Source: Streptomyces dysideae
GTDB lineage: Bacteria; Actinomycetota; Actinomycetes; Streptomycetales; Streptomycetaceae
Assembly: GCF_001514305.1 (NCBI RefSeq)
Contig: NZ_KQ949088.1
Coordinates: forward strand, 1-64,000
Reading direction: 5' to 3'
Length of the DNA stretch: 64,000 nt
Shown: piece by piece, positions 16,327 to 25,357 of the stretch
How positions within the stretch are numbered: the stretch's first letter is position 1
Layout: the number at the start of each line of letters is the position of its first letter
Made by a program: the position numbers and the translations under genes
Notes under the pieces: generated by a model
Told to the model about the DNA's origin: nothing
The model's database searches: none
The model's input: only the letters and a program-made list of their open reading frames with translations

Positions 16327-18576
16327 GTGGCCACGTTCCTGTACAAACTAGGCCGGCTCGCCTTCCGGCGACGGCATTTCGTCGCCCTGATATGGGTCGC
16401 GCTGCTGGCCCTCGCCGGCGTCGGCGCGGCCAGCGCGCCCTCCGCGGGCGCCACCTCCTTCTCCATCCCCGGCACCGAGGCGCAGAAGGCCTTCGACCTG
16501 CTGGAACAGCGTTTCCCCGGCGCCAGCGCCGACGGCGCGACCGGGCGCATCGTCTTCAAGGCGCCCGAGGGCCAGAAGATGACGGACGCCGCCAACAAGG
16601 CGACCGTCGAGAAGACCGTCGAGGAACTGTCCGACGGTTCCGAGGTCGTCTCCGTCACCGACCCGTTCACGACGAACGCCGTGAGCAAGGACGGCACGGT
16701 CGCCTACACCTCGGTGAGGTACGAGCTCCCCGGCATGGAGCTGGCGGACTCGACCAGGGACGCCCTCGAGGCGGCCGGGGACGAGGCCCGGGCCACCGGG
16801 CTGACCGTCGACGTCGGAGGTGACGCACTCCAGGCCGCCGCCGAGGCGGGGGCCATCGGCGAGGTCATCGGCCTCGCGATCGCCGCGGTCGTCCTCGTCG
16901 TCACCCTGGGCTCGCTGGTCGCGGCCGGACTGCCGCTGCTGACGGCGATCATCGGCGTCGGTATCGGCGTCTCCACCATCACCGCCCTCGCCAACGCGCT
17001 CGACCTCGGGGACACCACGTCCACGCTCGCGCTGATGATCGGTCTCGCGGTCGGCATCGACTACGCGCTGTTCATCGTGTCCCGCTACCGGGGCGAGCTG
17101 GCCGAGGGCCGCGAGCGCGAGGAGGCGGCCGGCCGGGCCACCGGTACCGCCGGTTCGGCGGTGGTCTTCGCGGGTCTCACGGTCGTGATCGCCCTGGCGG
17201 GCCTCTCGGTCGTCGGTGTCCCGATGCTGACCAAGATGGGCCTCGCGGCGGCGGGCACGGTCGTGATCTCCGTCCTCATCGCGCTGACCATGATCCCGGC
17301 ACTGCTCGGGTACGCGGGCCGGAAGATCCGGCCGGCGGGCGAGAAGCGCAAGCGGCGCGGCGGCAACAAGGCCGAGAACTCCTCCGAGAAGCCCGAGCGG
17401 TCCGAGACGCCGGCCAAGCCCGGCATGGGCACCCGCTGGGCCAGCTTCGTCATCCGCCGTCCGGCCGCCGTGCTGCTGCTCGGCGTGGTCGGGCTGGGCG
17501 CGATCGCCGTCCCGGCCACCCAGCTGGAGCTGGGCCTGCCCGACGACGGCTCGCAGCCGACGTCCACCACGCAGCGCCGGGCGTACGACCTGCTGTCGGA
17601 GGGCTTCGGCCCCGGCTTCAACGGCCCCCTGATGATCGTGGTCGACGCCAAGAACAGCGACGACCCCCAGGCCGCGGCCACCGCGGTGACCGACGGGATC
17701 AAGGACCTCAAGGACGTCGTGACGGTCACCCCGGCGGCGTTCAACAAGGCCGGCGACACCGCGACGATCACCGTGATCCCGAACTCCAAGCCCTCCTCCG
17801 TCCAGACCGAGGACCTGGTGCACGCCATCCGTGACCAGGGCGCCGACGTCAAGGCCGACACGGGCGCGAGGGTCCTGGTCACCGGCACCACCGCGATGAA
17901 CATCGACTTCTCGCAGAAGCTCACCGACGCGCTGATCCCGTACCTGGCCCTGGTGGTAGGCCTTGCCTTCCTGCTGCTGATCGTGGTCTTCCGCTCCATC
18001 CTGGTCCCGCTGAAGGCGGCTCTCGGCTTCCTGCTCAGCGTGCTCGCCGCGCTCGGTGCGGTGGTCGCGGTCTTCCAGTGGGGCTGGCTGTCCGGCCTGA
18101 TCGGCGTCGAGGAGACCGGCCCGATCATGTCGATGATGCCGATCTTCATGGTGGGCGTGGTCTTCGGTCTCGCGATGGACTACGAGGTGTTCCTCGTGAC
18201 CCGCATGCGGGAGGCGTACGTCCACGGCGAGTCGCCGAGCCAGGCCATCGTGACCGGCTTCCGGCACAGCGCCCGGGTGGTGGCCGCCGCCGCGGTCATC
18301 ATGATGGCCGTCTTCGGAGGCTTCATCAGCTCCAGCGAGTCGATGATCAAGATGATCGGCTTCGGCCTCGCGATCGCGGTGTTCTTCGACGCGTTCGTCG
18401 TCCGTATGGCCATCGTCCCGGCGGTCCTGACCCTGCTCGGCAAGAAGGCCTGGTGGCTGCCGAAGTGGTTGGACCGTGCGCTGCCCAACGTGGACGTCGA
18501 GGGTGAGGGTCTGCGTGCGCTGGACGAGGACGGCCGCAAGGATCCGGACGAGGACCGGGAGCTGGTGGGCGTCTGA
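16327..18576 (+). CDS. MMPL/RND-type membrane exporter
   Basis: 749-aa polytopic membrane protein with the duplicated RND layout: one N-terminal helix (residues 17-35), a ~140-residue extracytoplasmic loop, helices 2-6 including MIGLAVGIDYALFIVSRYR, a cytoplasmic Lys/Arg linker (KRKRRGGNK), then a second helix-loop-helices half with the matching VVFGLAMDYEVFLVTRMRE. The paired GIDYALF and AMDYEVF segments are the proton-relay signatures of MMPL proteins. GTG 16327 has GGGAG upstream. Actinobacterial relatives export lipids or drugs; the TetR neighbour suggests an inducible efflux role. Confidence 0.92.
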   Translation: MATFLYKLGRLAFRRRHFVALIWVALLALAGVGAASAPSAGATSFSIPGTEAQKAFDLLEQRFPGASADGATGRIVFKAPEGQKMTDAANKATVEKTVEELSDGSEVVSVTDPFTTNAVSKDGTVAYTSVRYELPGMELADSTRDALEAAGDEARATGLTVDVGGDALQAAAEAGAIGEVIGLAIAAVVLVVTLGSLVAAGLPLLTAIIGVGIGVSTITALANALDLGDTTSTLALMIGLAVGIDYALFIVSRYRGELAEGREREEAAGRATGTAGSAVVFAGLTVVIALAGLSVVGVPMLTKMGLAAAGTVVISVLIALTMIPALLGYAGRKIRPAGEKRKRRGGNKAENSSEKPERSETPAKPGMGTRWASFVIRRPAAVLLLGVVGLGAIAVPATQLELGLPDDGSQPTSTTQRRAYDLLSEGFGPGFNGPLMIVVDAKNSDDPQAAATAVTDGIKDLKDVVTVTPAAFNKAGDTATITVIPNSKPSSVQTEDLVHAIRDQGADVKADTGARVLVTGTTAMNIDFSQKLTDALIPYLALVVGLAFLLLIVVFRSILVPLKAALGFLLSVLAALGAVVAVFQWGWLSGLIGVEETGPIMSMMPIFMVGVVFGLAMDYEVFLVTRMREAYVHGESPSQAIVTGFRHSARVVAAAAVIMMAVFGGFISSSESMIKMIGFGLAIAVFFDAFVVRMAIVPAVLTLLGKKAWWLPKWLDRALPNVDVEGEGLRALDEDGRKDPDEDRELVGV

Positions 18577-18622
18577 CCGTGCCGACGGTACGCGTCTGAC
18601 GCATAGCACCTGGTGAAGGACC

Positions 18623-18664
18623 AGCCGGTGAGGGCTCCGTGGGGACGGGGCGCCCTCACCGGCT
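18623..18664. terminator. Bidirectional terminator between the MMPL and symporter genes
   Basis: AGCCGGTGAGGGC pairs perfectly with GCCCTCACCGGCT (13 bp, 16-nt loop), followed on the plus strand by TCTTTG. Lies between convergent genes. Confidence 0.8.
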
Positions 18665-18742
18665 TCTTTGCCAGAGGAGGATCAATGCGCTCCACGAGGC
18701 CTCGGTCGGAGTCGGAGTCGGGGGTGGGGGTGGCGAGTGCGG

Positions 18743-20329
18743 TCACATCCTCGGGCCGCCCGCGGGCGGCTGCGGGTACGGGGCCCACAGGTCCTCGTTC
18801 TGCGGCGCGGCAGCGCTCTCGCTCTGGGCGGCAGCGTCGTCCATCGCGTGGGTCCAGTCGCGTGTCGGGCGGCGTCCGACGTACTTGCCGAAGAGCAGCG
18901 CCGCCGCGGTGGCGGCGAGCACGCCGGGCACCATCTCGTAGATGCCGGTCTCCAGCGGGCCGAGGAGCGGGTCGATCTCGTCCCAGACCAGCACGGTGAG
19001 GGCGCCGGCGAGCATCCCGGCCTTCGCCCCGGCCGCTGTCATCCGCGGCCAGTACAACGACAGGAGGATCACCGGGCCGAAGGCCGCGCCGAAGCCCGCC
19101 CAGGCGTACGCGACGATGTCGAGCACGGCGCCGCCGCTCAGCGCGATCACATAGGCGACCAGTCCCACGGCCACCACACTCACCCGTCCGACCAGCAGCA
19201 GGATCGTGTCGGAGGCCCGCCGGTTGAAGAAGGCCCGGTAGAGGTCCTCGGCCAGGGACGTGGCCGAGACCAGCAGCTGGCTGTCCACCGTGGACTTGAT
19301 CGCGGCCAGCACGGCGACCAGCAGGATCCCCGCGAGCCAGGGGGAGGTCAGTAGCGCGGAGAGCGAGATGAAGGCGGTCTCCGGGTTCTTGAGCGGTTCG
19401 TTGAGCGCGGCGATCCCGGCCAGTCCGATGAGCGAGGCGCCCACCAGGACGACGGTCACCCAGAGCACACCGAGACGGCGGGCCATCGGTATGTCCCGGG
19501 TGCTGCGGATGCTCATGAAGCGGATCAGGATGTGGGGCTGGCCGAAGTAGCCGAGCCCCCAGGCGAGCAGCGAGATCATCGCGACGACACCGAGCGCCCC
19601 GCCCTCTGTCCACGTGTTGGAGGCGAAGGATGCCTCGGCAACCGGGTCGAGCAGGGCGGGGGACGCGGCGTCGAGCTCACGGGTCAGCGCGCCGAAGCCG
19701 CCGAGGTGCCAGAGGATGATGGCGGGGAGGGCGATGGCCGCGAGGAACATGATCGTGCCCTGGATGGAGTGGGTGATACTCACGGCGCGGAAACCGCCGA
19801 GGATGGTGTAGACGACGATCACCACGGCGAAGAGGGTGAGCCCCAGTCTGAAGCCCGCGCCGAAGAGCTCGTCGAACAGGAGGCCGCCGGCGAGCAGCCC
19901 GCTGGCGACGTAGACGGTGAAGAACACGACGGTGACGACGGCCGAGAGGAGCCGGATCATCCTGCTCCGGTCCTCGAAACGTTCCTCCAGGTACGCCGAC
20001 AGGGTCACGGAGTTGGTCCGCTCGGTGTAGACCCGCAGGCGTGGTGCGACGAGGCGCCAGTTGAGATACGTGCCGATGATCAGGCCGACGGCGATCCAGG
20101 TGGCGCCGATCCCGGCCATGTACACGGCGCCCGGCAGGCCCAGGAACAACCAGCCGGACATGTCGGCGGCTCCGGCGGACAGAGCGGCCATCGGGGCGTT
20201 GAGTCGGCGGCCACCGACGGTGAAGTCCTCGAACGTGGCCGTCTCGGACTGCGTCACGACGCCGACCATGACCACCGCGATCAGAAAGACGCCGAACGTG
20301 ATCATGACCGGGACGGTCAGAGTGATCAT
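18743..20329 (-). CDS. Sodium/solute symporter, proline-permease type
   Basis: 528 aa with about 13 transmembrane helices; uses the sodium gradient to import a small solute, most likely proline. FTVGGRRLN, AGAADMSGWLFLGLPGAVY and GYFGQPHILIRFM are conserved features of the PutP branch, and AAIKSTVDSQLLVSATSLAEDLY is the helix-8 sodium-site region. ATG 20329 has a strong AGGGGGG upstream; the reading frame extends further 5' but without coding character. The C-terminal tail after residue ~490 is polar and proline-rich. Confidence 0.9.
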   Translation of the reverse strand: MITLTVPVMITFGVFLIAVVMVGVVTQSETATFEDFTVGGRRLNAPMAALSAGAADMSGWLFLGLPGAVYMAGIGATWIAVGLIIGTYLNWRLVAPRLRVYTERTNSVTLSAYLEERFEDRSRMIRLLSAVVTVVFFTVYVASGLLAGGLLFDELFGAGFRLGLTLFAVVIVVYTILGGFRAVSITHSIQGTIMFLAAIALPAIILWHLGGFGALTRELDAASPALLDPVAEASFASNTWTEGGALGVVAMISLLAWGLGYFGQPHILIRFMSIRSTRDIPMARRLGVLWVTVVLVGASLIGLAGIAALNEPLKNPETAFISLSALLTSPWLAGILLVAVLAAIKSTVDSQLLVSATSLAEDLYRAFFNRRASDTILLLVGRVSVVAVGLVAYVIALSGGAVLDIVAYAWAGFGAAFGPVILLSLYWPRMTAAGAKAGMLAGALTVLVWDEIDPLLGPLETGIYEMVPGVLAATAAALLFGKYVGRRPTRDWTHAMDDAAAQSESAAAPQNEDLWAPYPQPPAGGPRM

Positions 20330-20524
20330 GCGATACCCCCCTGTGGGCGTGCTGGAAGGGCTGGAGTGTAGGGGGTTGCGGCGCGTACCTGCGAGAGCGG
20401 TCGGTGGCAGCCGCCTTGATCGGTTCCGGATCGTGATGCGCGGCTCGGACCGGCGTCCGGACCACCCCGGGCGGGCGCAGAACCCGGTCGCATGCTCCGT
20501 ACACGCACCGCTAGCGTGCCGTTC

Positions 20525-21031
20525 ATGACGACGACCGACACTGAAGAGTCCGGAGCCCATCCACGTTTCGCCGAGGCCCTCGAAGAGCTGGGGCTCGGCG
20601 AACTGCACGCCCGTATCCGCCGTTTCCCGGACGCGACGCGCACCGCCGAGGAGGCCGCCGCCGCGATCGGGTGCGAGCTGAGCCAGATCTGCAAGTCGCT
20701 GATCTTCGCCGCCGACGGGGTGCCGGTGCTGGTGCTCATGGACGGGGCGTCCCGCGTGGACGTCGAGCGGGTGCGGCAGGAACTCGGGGCCGAGAAGGTG
20801 ACGCGGGCCAAGGCCAACGTCGTACGCGAGACGACCGGCTACGCCATCGGCGGCGTACCGCCCTTCGGGCACAGGTCGAGGACGCGGGTTCTGGCGGACC
20901 GCTCCCTCCTCGGCCACGACACCGTATGGGCCGCCGCCGGAAACCCGCACGCCGTCTTCCCCATGGACCCCAGGACCCTGATCGCCCACGCCGGCGGGAC
21001 TTTTGTGGACGTGCGCGAGCAGACCGTATGA
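20525..21031 (+). CDS. YbaK/EbsC-family protein (aminoacyl-tRNA deacylase-like)
   Basis: 168 aa. The YbaK fold is shown by CELSQICKSLIF, the LVLMDGASRVDVERV strand-helix, AKANVVRETTGYAIGGVPPFGH and WAAAGNPHAVFPMDP. This family removes mischarged amino acids from tRNA in trans. The Lys in ICKSLIF is the conserved active-site residue. ATG 20525 begins MTTTDTEE. Its stop overlaps the start of the DMT permease (ATGA), so both are co-translated. Confidence 0.88.
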   Translation: MTTTDTEESGAHPRFAEALEELGLGELHARIRRFPDATRTAEEAAAAIGCELSQICKSLIFAADGVPVLVLMDGASRVDVERVRQELGAEKVTRAKANVVRETTGYAIGGVPPFGHRSRTRVLADRSLLGHDTVWAAAGNPHAVFPMDPRTLIAHAGGTFVDVREQTV

Positions 21032-21873
21032 CCCCGCTGGTCACCGTGGCCGTCCTGCTCGCGGCCGTGACGCATGCCAGCTGGAACGCCATCGCCCACC
21101 GGATCACGGACAAGCTGGTCGGGTTCGCGCTCATTTCGGGCGGGGGCCTGGTCATCGGGCTGGCCATGGTGCCGTTCGTGCCGTTCCCGGCGGCGGGGGC
21201 CTGGCCCTATCTCTTCGCCTCGGCCGTCATCCACATCGCTTACTACGCCCTGCTCATGAGGTCCTTCCGGCTGGGTGACTTCGGGCAGGCCTACCCCATC
21301 GCGCGCGGCACCGCGCCCCTTGTCGTCACCGTGCTCGCGGCCGTCTTCGCGCACGAGGTGCCCGACGGGTGGGCGGCCGCCGGGATCGGCCTGTCCTGCG
21401 CCGGGCTGACCGGCGTCGCCCTGTGGGGGCTGCGCGGGCACCGGCCGAACTGGGCGGCGATCGGTGCGGCCCTCGCGACGGGGCTGACCATCGCGGTGTA
21501 CACCGTCGTCGACGGGCTCGGCGTGCGTGCCTCGGGCTCGCCGCTCGGGTACATCGGGTGGCTCATGGCAGTGCAGGGTGTGGTGATACCGGCGTACGTG
21601 ATCCGGCGCCGGCGCGGGCAGACGGTCGCCGTCCTGCGGCCGTTCGCCCGGCTGGGACTGCTGGGCGCCGCACTGTCCGTCGCCGCGTACGGCCTGGTCC
21701 TGTGGGCGCAGACCCGGGCGGAACTGGCGCCGATCGCGGCCCTGCGGGAGTCCTCGATCATCGTGGGCGCGGTGATCGGCGCCGTGTTCTTCAAGGAGCG
21801 CTTCGGTGCGCCCCGGATCGCGGCGGCGGGGCTGCTCGTCGTGGGTATCGGGCTGATGCTGCACGCCGGGTAG
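21028..21873 (+). CDS. EamA/DMT-superfamily permease
   Basis: 281 aa, ten hydrophobic helices arranged as two five-helix repeats. The first repeat starts VAVLLAAVTHASWNAIAH, a hallmark of EamA-like proteins; the second ends ALRESSIIVGAVIGAVFFKERFG, the conserved EamA motif with Glu-Arg after FFKE. Substrate unknown; relatives export metabolites or amino acids. ATG 21028 overlaps the upstream gene. Confidence 0.88.
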   Translation: MTPLVTVAVLLAAVTHASWNAIAHRITDKLVGFALISGGGLVIGLAMVPFVPFPAAGAWPYLFASAVIHIAYYALLMRSFRLGDFGQAYPIARGTAPLVVTVLAAVFAHEVPDGWAAAGIGLSCAGLTGVALWGLRGHRPNWAAIGAALATGLTIAVYTVVDGLGVRASGSPLGYIGWLMAVQGVVIPAYVIRRRRGQTVAVLRPFARLGLLGAALSVAAYGLVLWAQTRAELAPIAALRESSIIVGAVIGAVFFKERFGAPRIAAAGLLVVGIGLMLHAG

Positions 21874-22016
21874 GCGCTGCGGCCGTACGGCAGTCACCGA
21901 GTCCACCTCGAACAGCGCCTTGCCGAGGACCTCCAGCTTGTCGCCGGGCACCCGCGCGTGTCCCCACCATCCGGTACTACGATCGGTGAGCGGGAGTTCA
22001 CCGAGGGGGCGGGCCA

Positions 22017-22466
22017 GTGACGGGGCTCAGTGAAGGGCCGGACGCCGGAGTCGGCGGCCGGGTGGCGTTGGACGCGGACCAGGTCAAGCATCTGGAGTTC
22101 ATCCAGGGGGTCATCACCCGCCTGGGCACCAACTCCTTCCTCGTCAAGGGCTGGGCCCTGACCCTGTCCGCCGGTTTACTCGCCCTCTCCGCCAGCCAGT
22201 TGAGCTGGCAGCTGGCCGCCGTCGGCGTGGTGCCGCTGCTGTGCTTCTGGTACCTCGACGGCTTCTTCCTCCGCCAGGAACGGCTCTTCCGGCACCTCTA
22301 CGACGACGTCCGCCGACCCGGCAGCCAGGTCGAGACGCTGTCCATGAACGTCGGCCCGTACCTGGACCGGACACCATGGGCGCGCATCACGTTCTCGCAG
22401 ACGCTGGCGCTGTTCTACGGGCCGCTGCTGGGGGCGGAGATCGCGATCCTCGTCATCGCGCTCTGA
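22017..22466 (+). CDS. Small membrane protein with NSFLVKGWALTL signature
   Basis: 149 aa from GTG 22017. A soluble N-terminal helix (DQVKHLEFIQGVITRLGTNSF) is followed by two close hydrophobic segments (GWALTLSAGLLALSA, WQLAAVGVVPLLCFWYLDGFFL) and a third at the C-terminus (FYGPLLGAEIAILVIAL). The NSFxxKGWxxTL pattern belongs to a widespread small membrane family that I recall from defence-type neighbourhoods; its function is unknown to me. It ends 2 bp from the convergent HIT gene and lies ~600 bp upstream of a TIR-domain gene. Confidence 0.7.
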   Translation: MTGLSEGPDAGVGGRVALDADQVKHLEFIQGVITRLGTNSFLVKGWALTLSAGLLALSASQLSWQLAAVGVVPLLCFWYLDGFFLRQERLFRHLYDDVRRPGSQVETLSMNVGPYLDRTPWARITFSQTLALFYGPLLGAEIAILVIAL

Positions 22467-22468
22467 GG

Positions 22469-22918
22469 TCAGGCGTGGTTCTGGGGGCCCGTCATCTCCG
22501 TGACCCGGTGGGCCAGTTCGTCCAGCACGGCCGCGTCGTCGTCCGGGAACCCTTTCCCCTTCGGCGGCCAGATCGGGCCCATCGCGTCGCCGGGCCAGCG
22601 CGGCACCAGATGCACATGGGTGTGGAACACGGTCTGCGAGGCCACCGCGCCCGCCGAGTTGACGACGTTCAGACCCTCGGGCTCCAGGGCCGCGCGCAAC
22701 GCCCTGCCCACCACCAGCACCGCCCGCGTCAGCTTCTGCACGCCGGTCTCGTCCATCGCCCACAGGTCCGCCGAGTGCGTCCTGGGCACGACCAGCGTGT
22801 GCCCCCGGGTCGCGGGGGCCAGCGGGAAGAAGGCCAGGGTGTGCGCGTCGGCGTACACCACGCGCGCCCGGCTCGGGTCCGCGACGATGCCGCAGAAGGC
22901 GCAGGCCGCGTCGTCCAT
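22469..22918 (-). CDS. HIT-family hydrolase
   Basis: 149 aa. The histidine triad HTHVHLVPR (His99, His101, His103) is intact, with GHTLVVPRTHSADL and GLNVVNSAG typical of the Hint/Fhit-like branch that hydrolyses nucleoside phosphoramidates or dinucleoside polyphosphates. Cys6 and Cys9 (CAFC) suggest an N-terminal metal site. ATG 22918 has GAGGGAG upstream; ATG 22954 would add 12 residues. Located between, and opposite in direction to, the small membrane gene and the TIR gene. Confidence 0.9.
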   Translation of the reverse strand: MDDAACAFCGIVADPSRARVVYADAHTLAFFPLAPATRGHTLVVPRTHSADLWAMDETGVQKLTRAVLVVGRALRAALEPEGLNVVNSAGAVASQTVFHTHVHLVPRWPGDAMGPIWPPKGKGFPDDDAAVLDELAHRVTEMTGPQNHA

Positions 22919-23098
22919 GGGACCTATGCTCCCTCGTAGGGCTGGATCGGTCATGTTCAGCACGTCTCGCCCTCGCCTCTCTGATACGAACGCCGGCAAT
23001 GATCTCCGGCGCGGGAGACCGGGACGAGGGCGGGTGGGAACGGCGGCATGGGCGGCATCTTCATCAACTACCGCAGAGGCGAGCACGAGCACGTCGTG

Positions 23099-25355
23099 CA
23101 CAGGGTCGCTAACAGCGGACGGATTGGCTTGGGTTTCCTTGGTGTTGCTGTGATCTTTCCGGTCTCTTCGGGGCTCGTGCGGTTGCTGCGTGACCTTTCC
23201 GGGCGGAGCGCGTTGTGTAAGTGAGTTCGATGATCGGACAGCAGTCTTGAGTAGCTGGGCGGGGGTGACAGGGTGCGGCGGAAGGTCCAGTTGGGTGAGG
23301 GGGAGACGGGGCGGGTGGCGTGCGCGTCGGCGTCCGCGTTCCGTGGCCTGGATACCGTCACCGGCGAGGTCCTGGGTGCCGATGCGCTCAGTGAGCGGGT
23401 GGGCTGGCTCACGGCTTTGGTTGAGAGCATGTGTGCGGAGGTGACCGGCGCCCGCTGGAACCGCCCGGATCTGGCCCGGCTCGCTTCCGGGCGGGACCTG
23501 TCGGGGCAGCGGCTGCCGTCGCATGCGTGGATGGCGATGCGCATGCTGGGCTGGGCGGCGAGTGCCCCAGAGGGTGTGTACGTTCCCGACCGGGTGCGGC
23601 GGATCGCCGAGGAGCAGGCCGGGCGGGCGCTGCGTTCGGCCTGGTGGCGCACGCAGATCACCGATGCCGTGCTGGCGACCTGGCCCACCGGCCCGGACGC
23701 CGATCCGATCCGGCGTACCGGGGCCGAGTGGGAGGCGCTGCGGGCGGCGTGTCCGGACGGGCAGGCGGTGGCGGCCTCAATCCTGCGTGCCCGGACCCGG
23801 CAGGCCGCTGCTTTCCACGCAGCCCGTGGCCGGCTGCCCGCCGACATCTGTGAGCTGGAGGCGGCGCCGGGCGGCGGCCGTCAGGTGGTGCTGGCCGCCG
23901 CGGACAAGCAGCTGGCCACCCTGGCCCGCTGCGAGGACGACCCGGCCCGCTACGCGGTGCTGACCGTGCGCCTGCCGGTACGGCCCGACCCCCGCACCCG
24001 GGGTGACTGGCACCCCGTGGTGATCCGCTTCCGGCTACCCCCGACCATCCCGCTGACCGCCGCCCTGCACGCCCCGACCCTGCGCCTGCGCGGCGGACGC
24101 CTGTGCCTGGACGTCGCGCACACCACCGCCGTCCCCCAGGCCCGGCGGGACGGGCATGTGCGGGCGGTGGCCTTCGACTACGGGCTCAACACCCTCCTCA
24201 CCGGCGGAACGCTGACCCTGACCGGCGGGGTGCAGCCGCATGTGCTCACCGACGCCCGCCCCGTCTTCCTGCGCGTGGACGGGGTGCTGGCCAAGGTCGA
24301 CCGGCTGCGGATCCAGGCCGAACAGGTCTGGGCCAGGGCCGCCCACCTGCAGACCCTGACCGACGGCCATGCCGCGCGAGGGCGGCGCCCCGACCCGCTC
24401 ACGGCGGCGAAACTGGCGGTGCTGCGCACCGAGCATGCCCGCCTGGGCCGCAAGCGCGGGCGGCTGAACGAGCAGCTGGCCCAGACCGCCGCCCGCTTCA
24501 TGGTCGGCCACGCCCGCGCCGTAAGAGCGTCGGTGATCTACCTGGAGGACCTGCGGGACATGGAGGCCCGCGGCAAGGGCCGCACCCTGAACACCCGCCT
24601 CTCACAGTCCGTGCGCGGGCAGATCGTCACCCACACCCGCCACCAGGCCGCGAAATACGGGATCGCGGTGGTCATCGTTCCCGCCCGCGGCACCTCCCGG
24701 TACTGCCCCGCCTGCCTGACCGCCTTCCGCCACCGCGCCGCCCCCGACCGCACCACACCGGGCTGGAAATGGGCCATCTGCCCCAACGCCGCCTGCGGTT
24801 ACAGCGCGGACCGGGACGTCGCGGCCTGGCAGCGGATCGGCGCCCGCGGCCTGCGCCACCAGCACCTGACCGTCCTGGACCGGGCGAGCGACACCTACGT
24901 GATCCGCCGCACGGTCGAGGAGCTGGACCAACCGGTCCGGCACACCACCCAGCCCGGACCCGCCACCCCGGCCGAGCCGCAGCAGCAGCCTGCTTCTGCT
25001 GCGGACCGGACGAAGGCGGGGCCGACGAGAAACCGCCCTGTGCCCAGGAAGCGACGCAGGGTCCCCGCCCCACCCGGAACATCCGCAGCAGCGGGCCCGG
25101 GTGGAAAGCGTCCGGCGGGGCGGATGCCCCAGCCACCCACCCGTCGCACCCAGCGGCGGCGCAGGCGGCAGGCACCGCACACGATGAGCACCCCCACCCG
25201 GCACCAGCCACGCGGGGCCAGACTCGGCGCAGGCTTCCACCTGCACACCCACGCCACGCCACACCACACGGACGGCATGGGCGACAGCCGGAGTCTCTTT
25301 TCCACCGGGACCGGGCCGAAAACCCAGCCCCACGCAGGAAAACCTAAGCTCATCT
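23099..25355 (+). mobile_element. IS1341-type element (TnpB only), ~2.26 kb
   Basis: Bounds are inferred from the break in the TIR frame: left junction after ...GTCGTG, right junction before GAGACGCTG. The element carries one gene, tnpB, and no TnpA. No target duplication is needed to restore the host gene, as expected for the IS200/IS605 group. Exact ends are uncertain by a few bases because terminal hairpins were not clearly resolved. Confidence 0.75.
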
Positions 25356-25357
25356 GA
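23273..25357 (+). CDS. tnpB: TnpB-like RNA-guided RuvC nuclease with long C-terminal tail
   Basis: 694 aa from GTG 23273. The RuvC active site looks complete: Asp302 in AFDYGLN, Glu425 in VIYLEDLRDM and the DRD motif at 513-515 in CGYSADRDVAAW. A zinc ribbon is inserted (Cys478, Cys481, Cys503, Cys508). The family makes RNA-guided double-strand breaks at a site defined by the RNA from the element's right end. The N-terminal ~280 residues are diverged. After residue ~545 a 150-residue Pro/Arg/His-rich tail runs to the element's edge; it probably overlaps guide-RNA sequence and may not be structured protein. The stop codon sits on the junction. Confidence 0.85.
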   Translation: MRRKVQLGEGETGRVACASASAFRGLDTVTGEVLGADALSERVGWLTALVESMCAEVTGARWNRPDLARLASGRDLSGQRLPSHAWMAMRMLGWAASAPEGVYVPDRVRRIAEEQAGRALRSAWWRTQITDAVLATWPTGPDADPIRRTGAEWEALRAACPDGQAVAASILRARTRQAAAFHAARGRLPADICELEAAPGGGRQVVLAAADKQLATLARCEDDPARYAVLTVRLPVRPDPRTRGDWHPVVIRFRLPPTIPLTAALHAPTLRLRGGRLCLDVAHTTAVPQARRDGHVRAVAFDYGLNTLLTGGTLTLTGGVQPHVLTDARPVFLRVDGVLAKVDRLRIQAEQVWARAAHLQTLTDGHAARGRRPDPLTAAKLAVLRTEHARLGRKRGRLNEQLAQTAARFMVGHARAVRASVIYLEDLRDMEARGKGRTLNTRLSQSVRGQIVTHTRHQAAKYGIAVVIVPARGTSRYCPACLTAFRHRAAPDRTTPGWKWAICPNAACGYSADRDVAAWQRIGARGLRHQHLTVLDRASDTYVIRRTVEELDQPVRHTTQPGPATPAEPQQQPASAADRTKAGPTRNRPVPRKRRRVPAPPGTSAAAGPGGKRPAGRMPQPPTRRTQRRRRRQAPHTMSTPTRHQPRGARLGAGFHLHTHATPHHTDGMGDSRSLFSTGTGPKTQPHAGKPKLI
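25200..25355 (+). ncRNA. Candidate omega (guide) RNA scaffold at the right end of the TnpB element
   Basis: In TnpB systems the 3' end of the gene and the element's right end encode the guide RNA scaffold, with the guide taken from the flank. Here that would place the scaffold in about the last 150 bp and the guide from 25356 onward (GAGACGCTGTACGCG...). Assigned by position only; no RNA fold was computed. Confidence 0.35.

Noticed and set aside
16348-18609. Long minus-strand open frame opposite the MMPL gene
   Set aside because: Composition is His/Asp/Gly/Arg-rich without hydrophobic structure; the plus strand encodes a clear membrane exporter.
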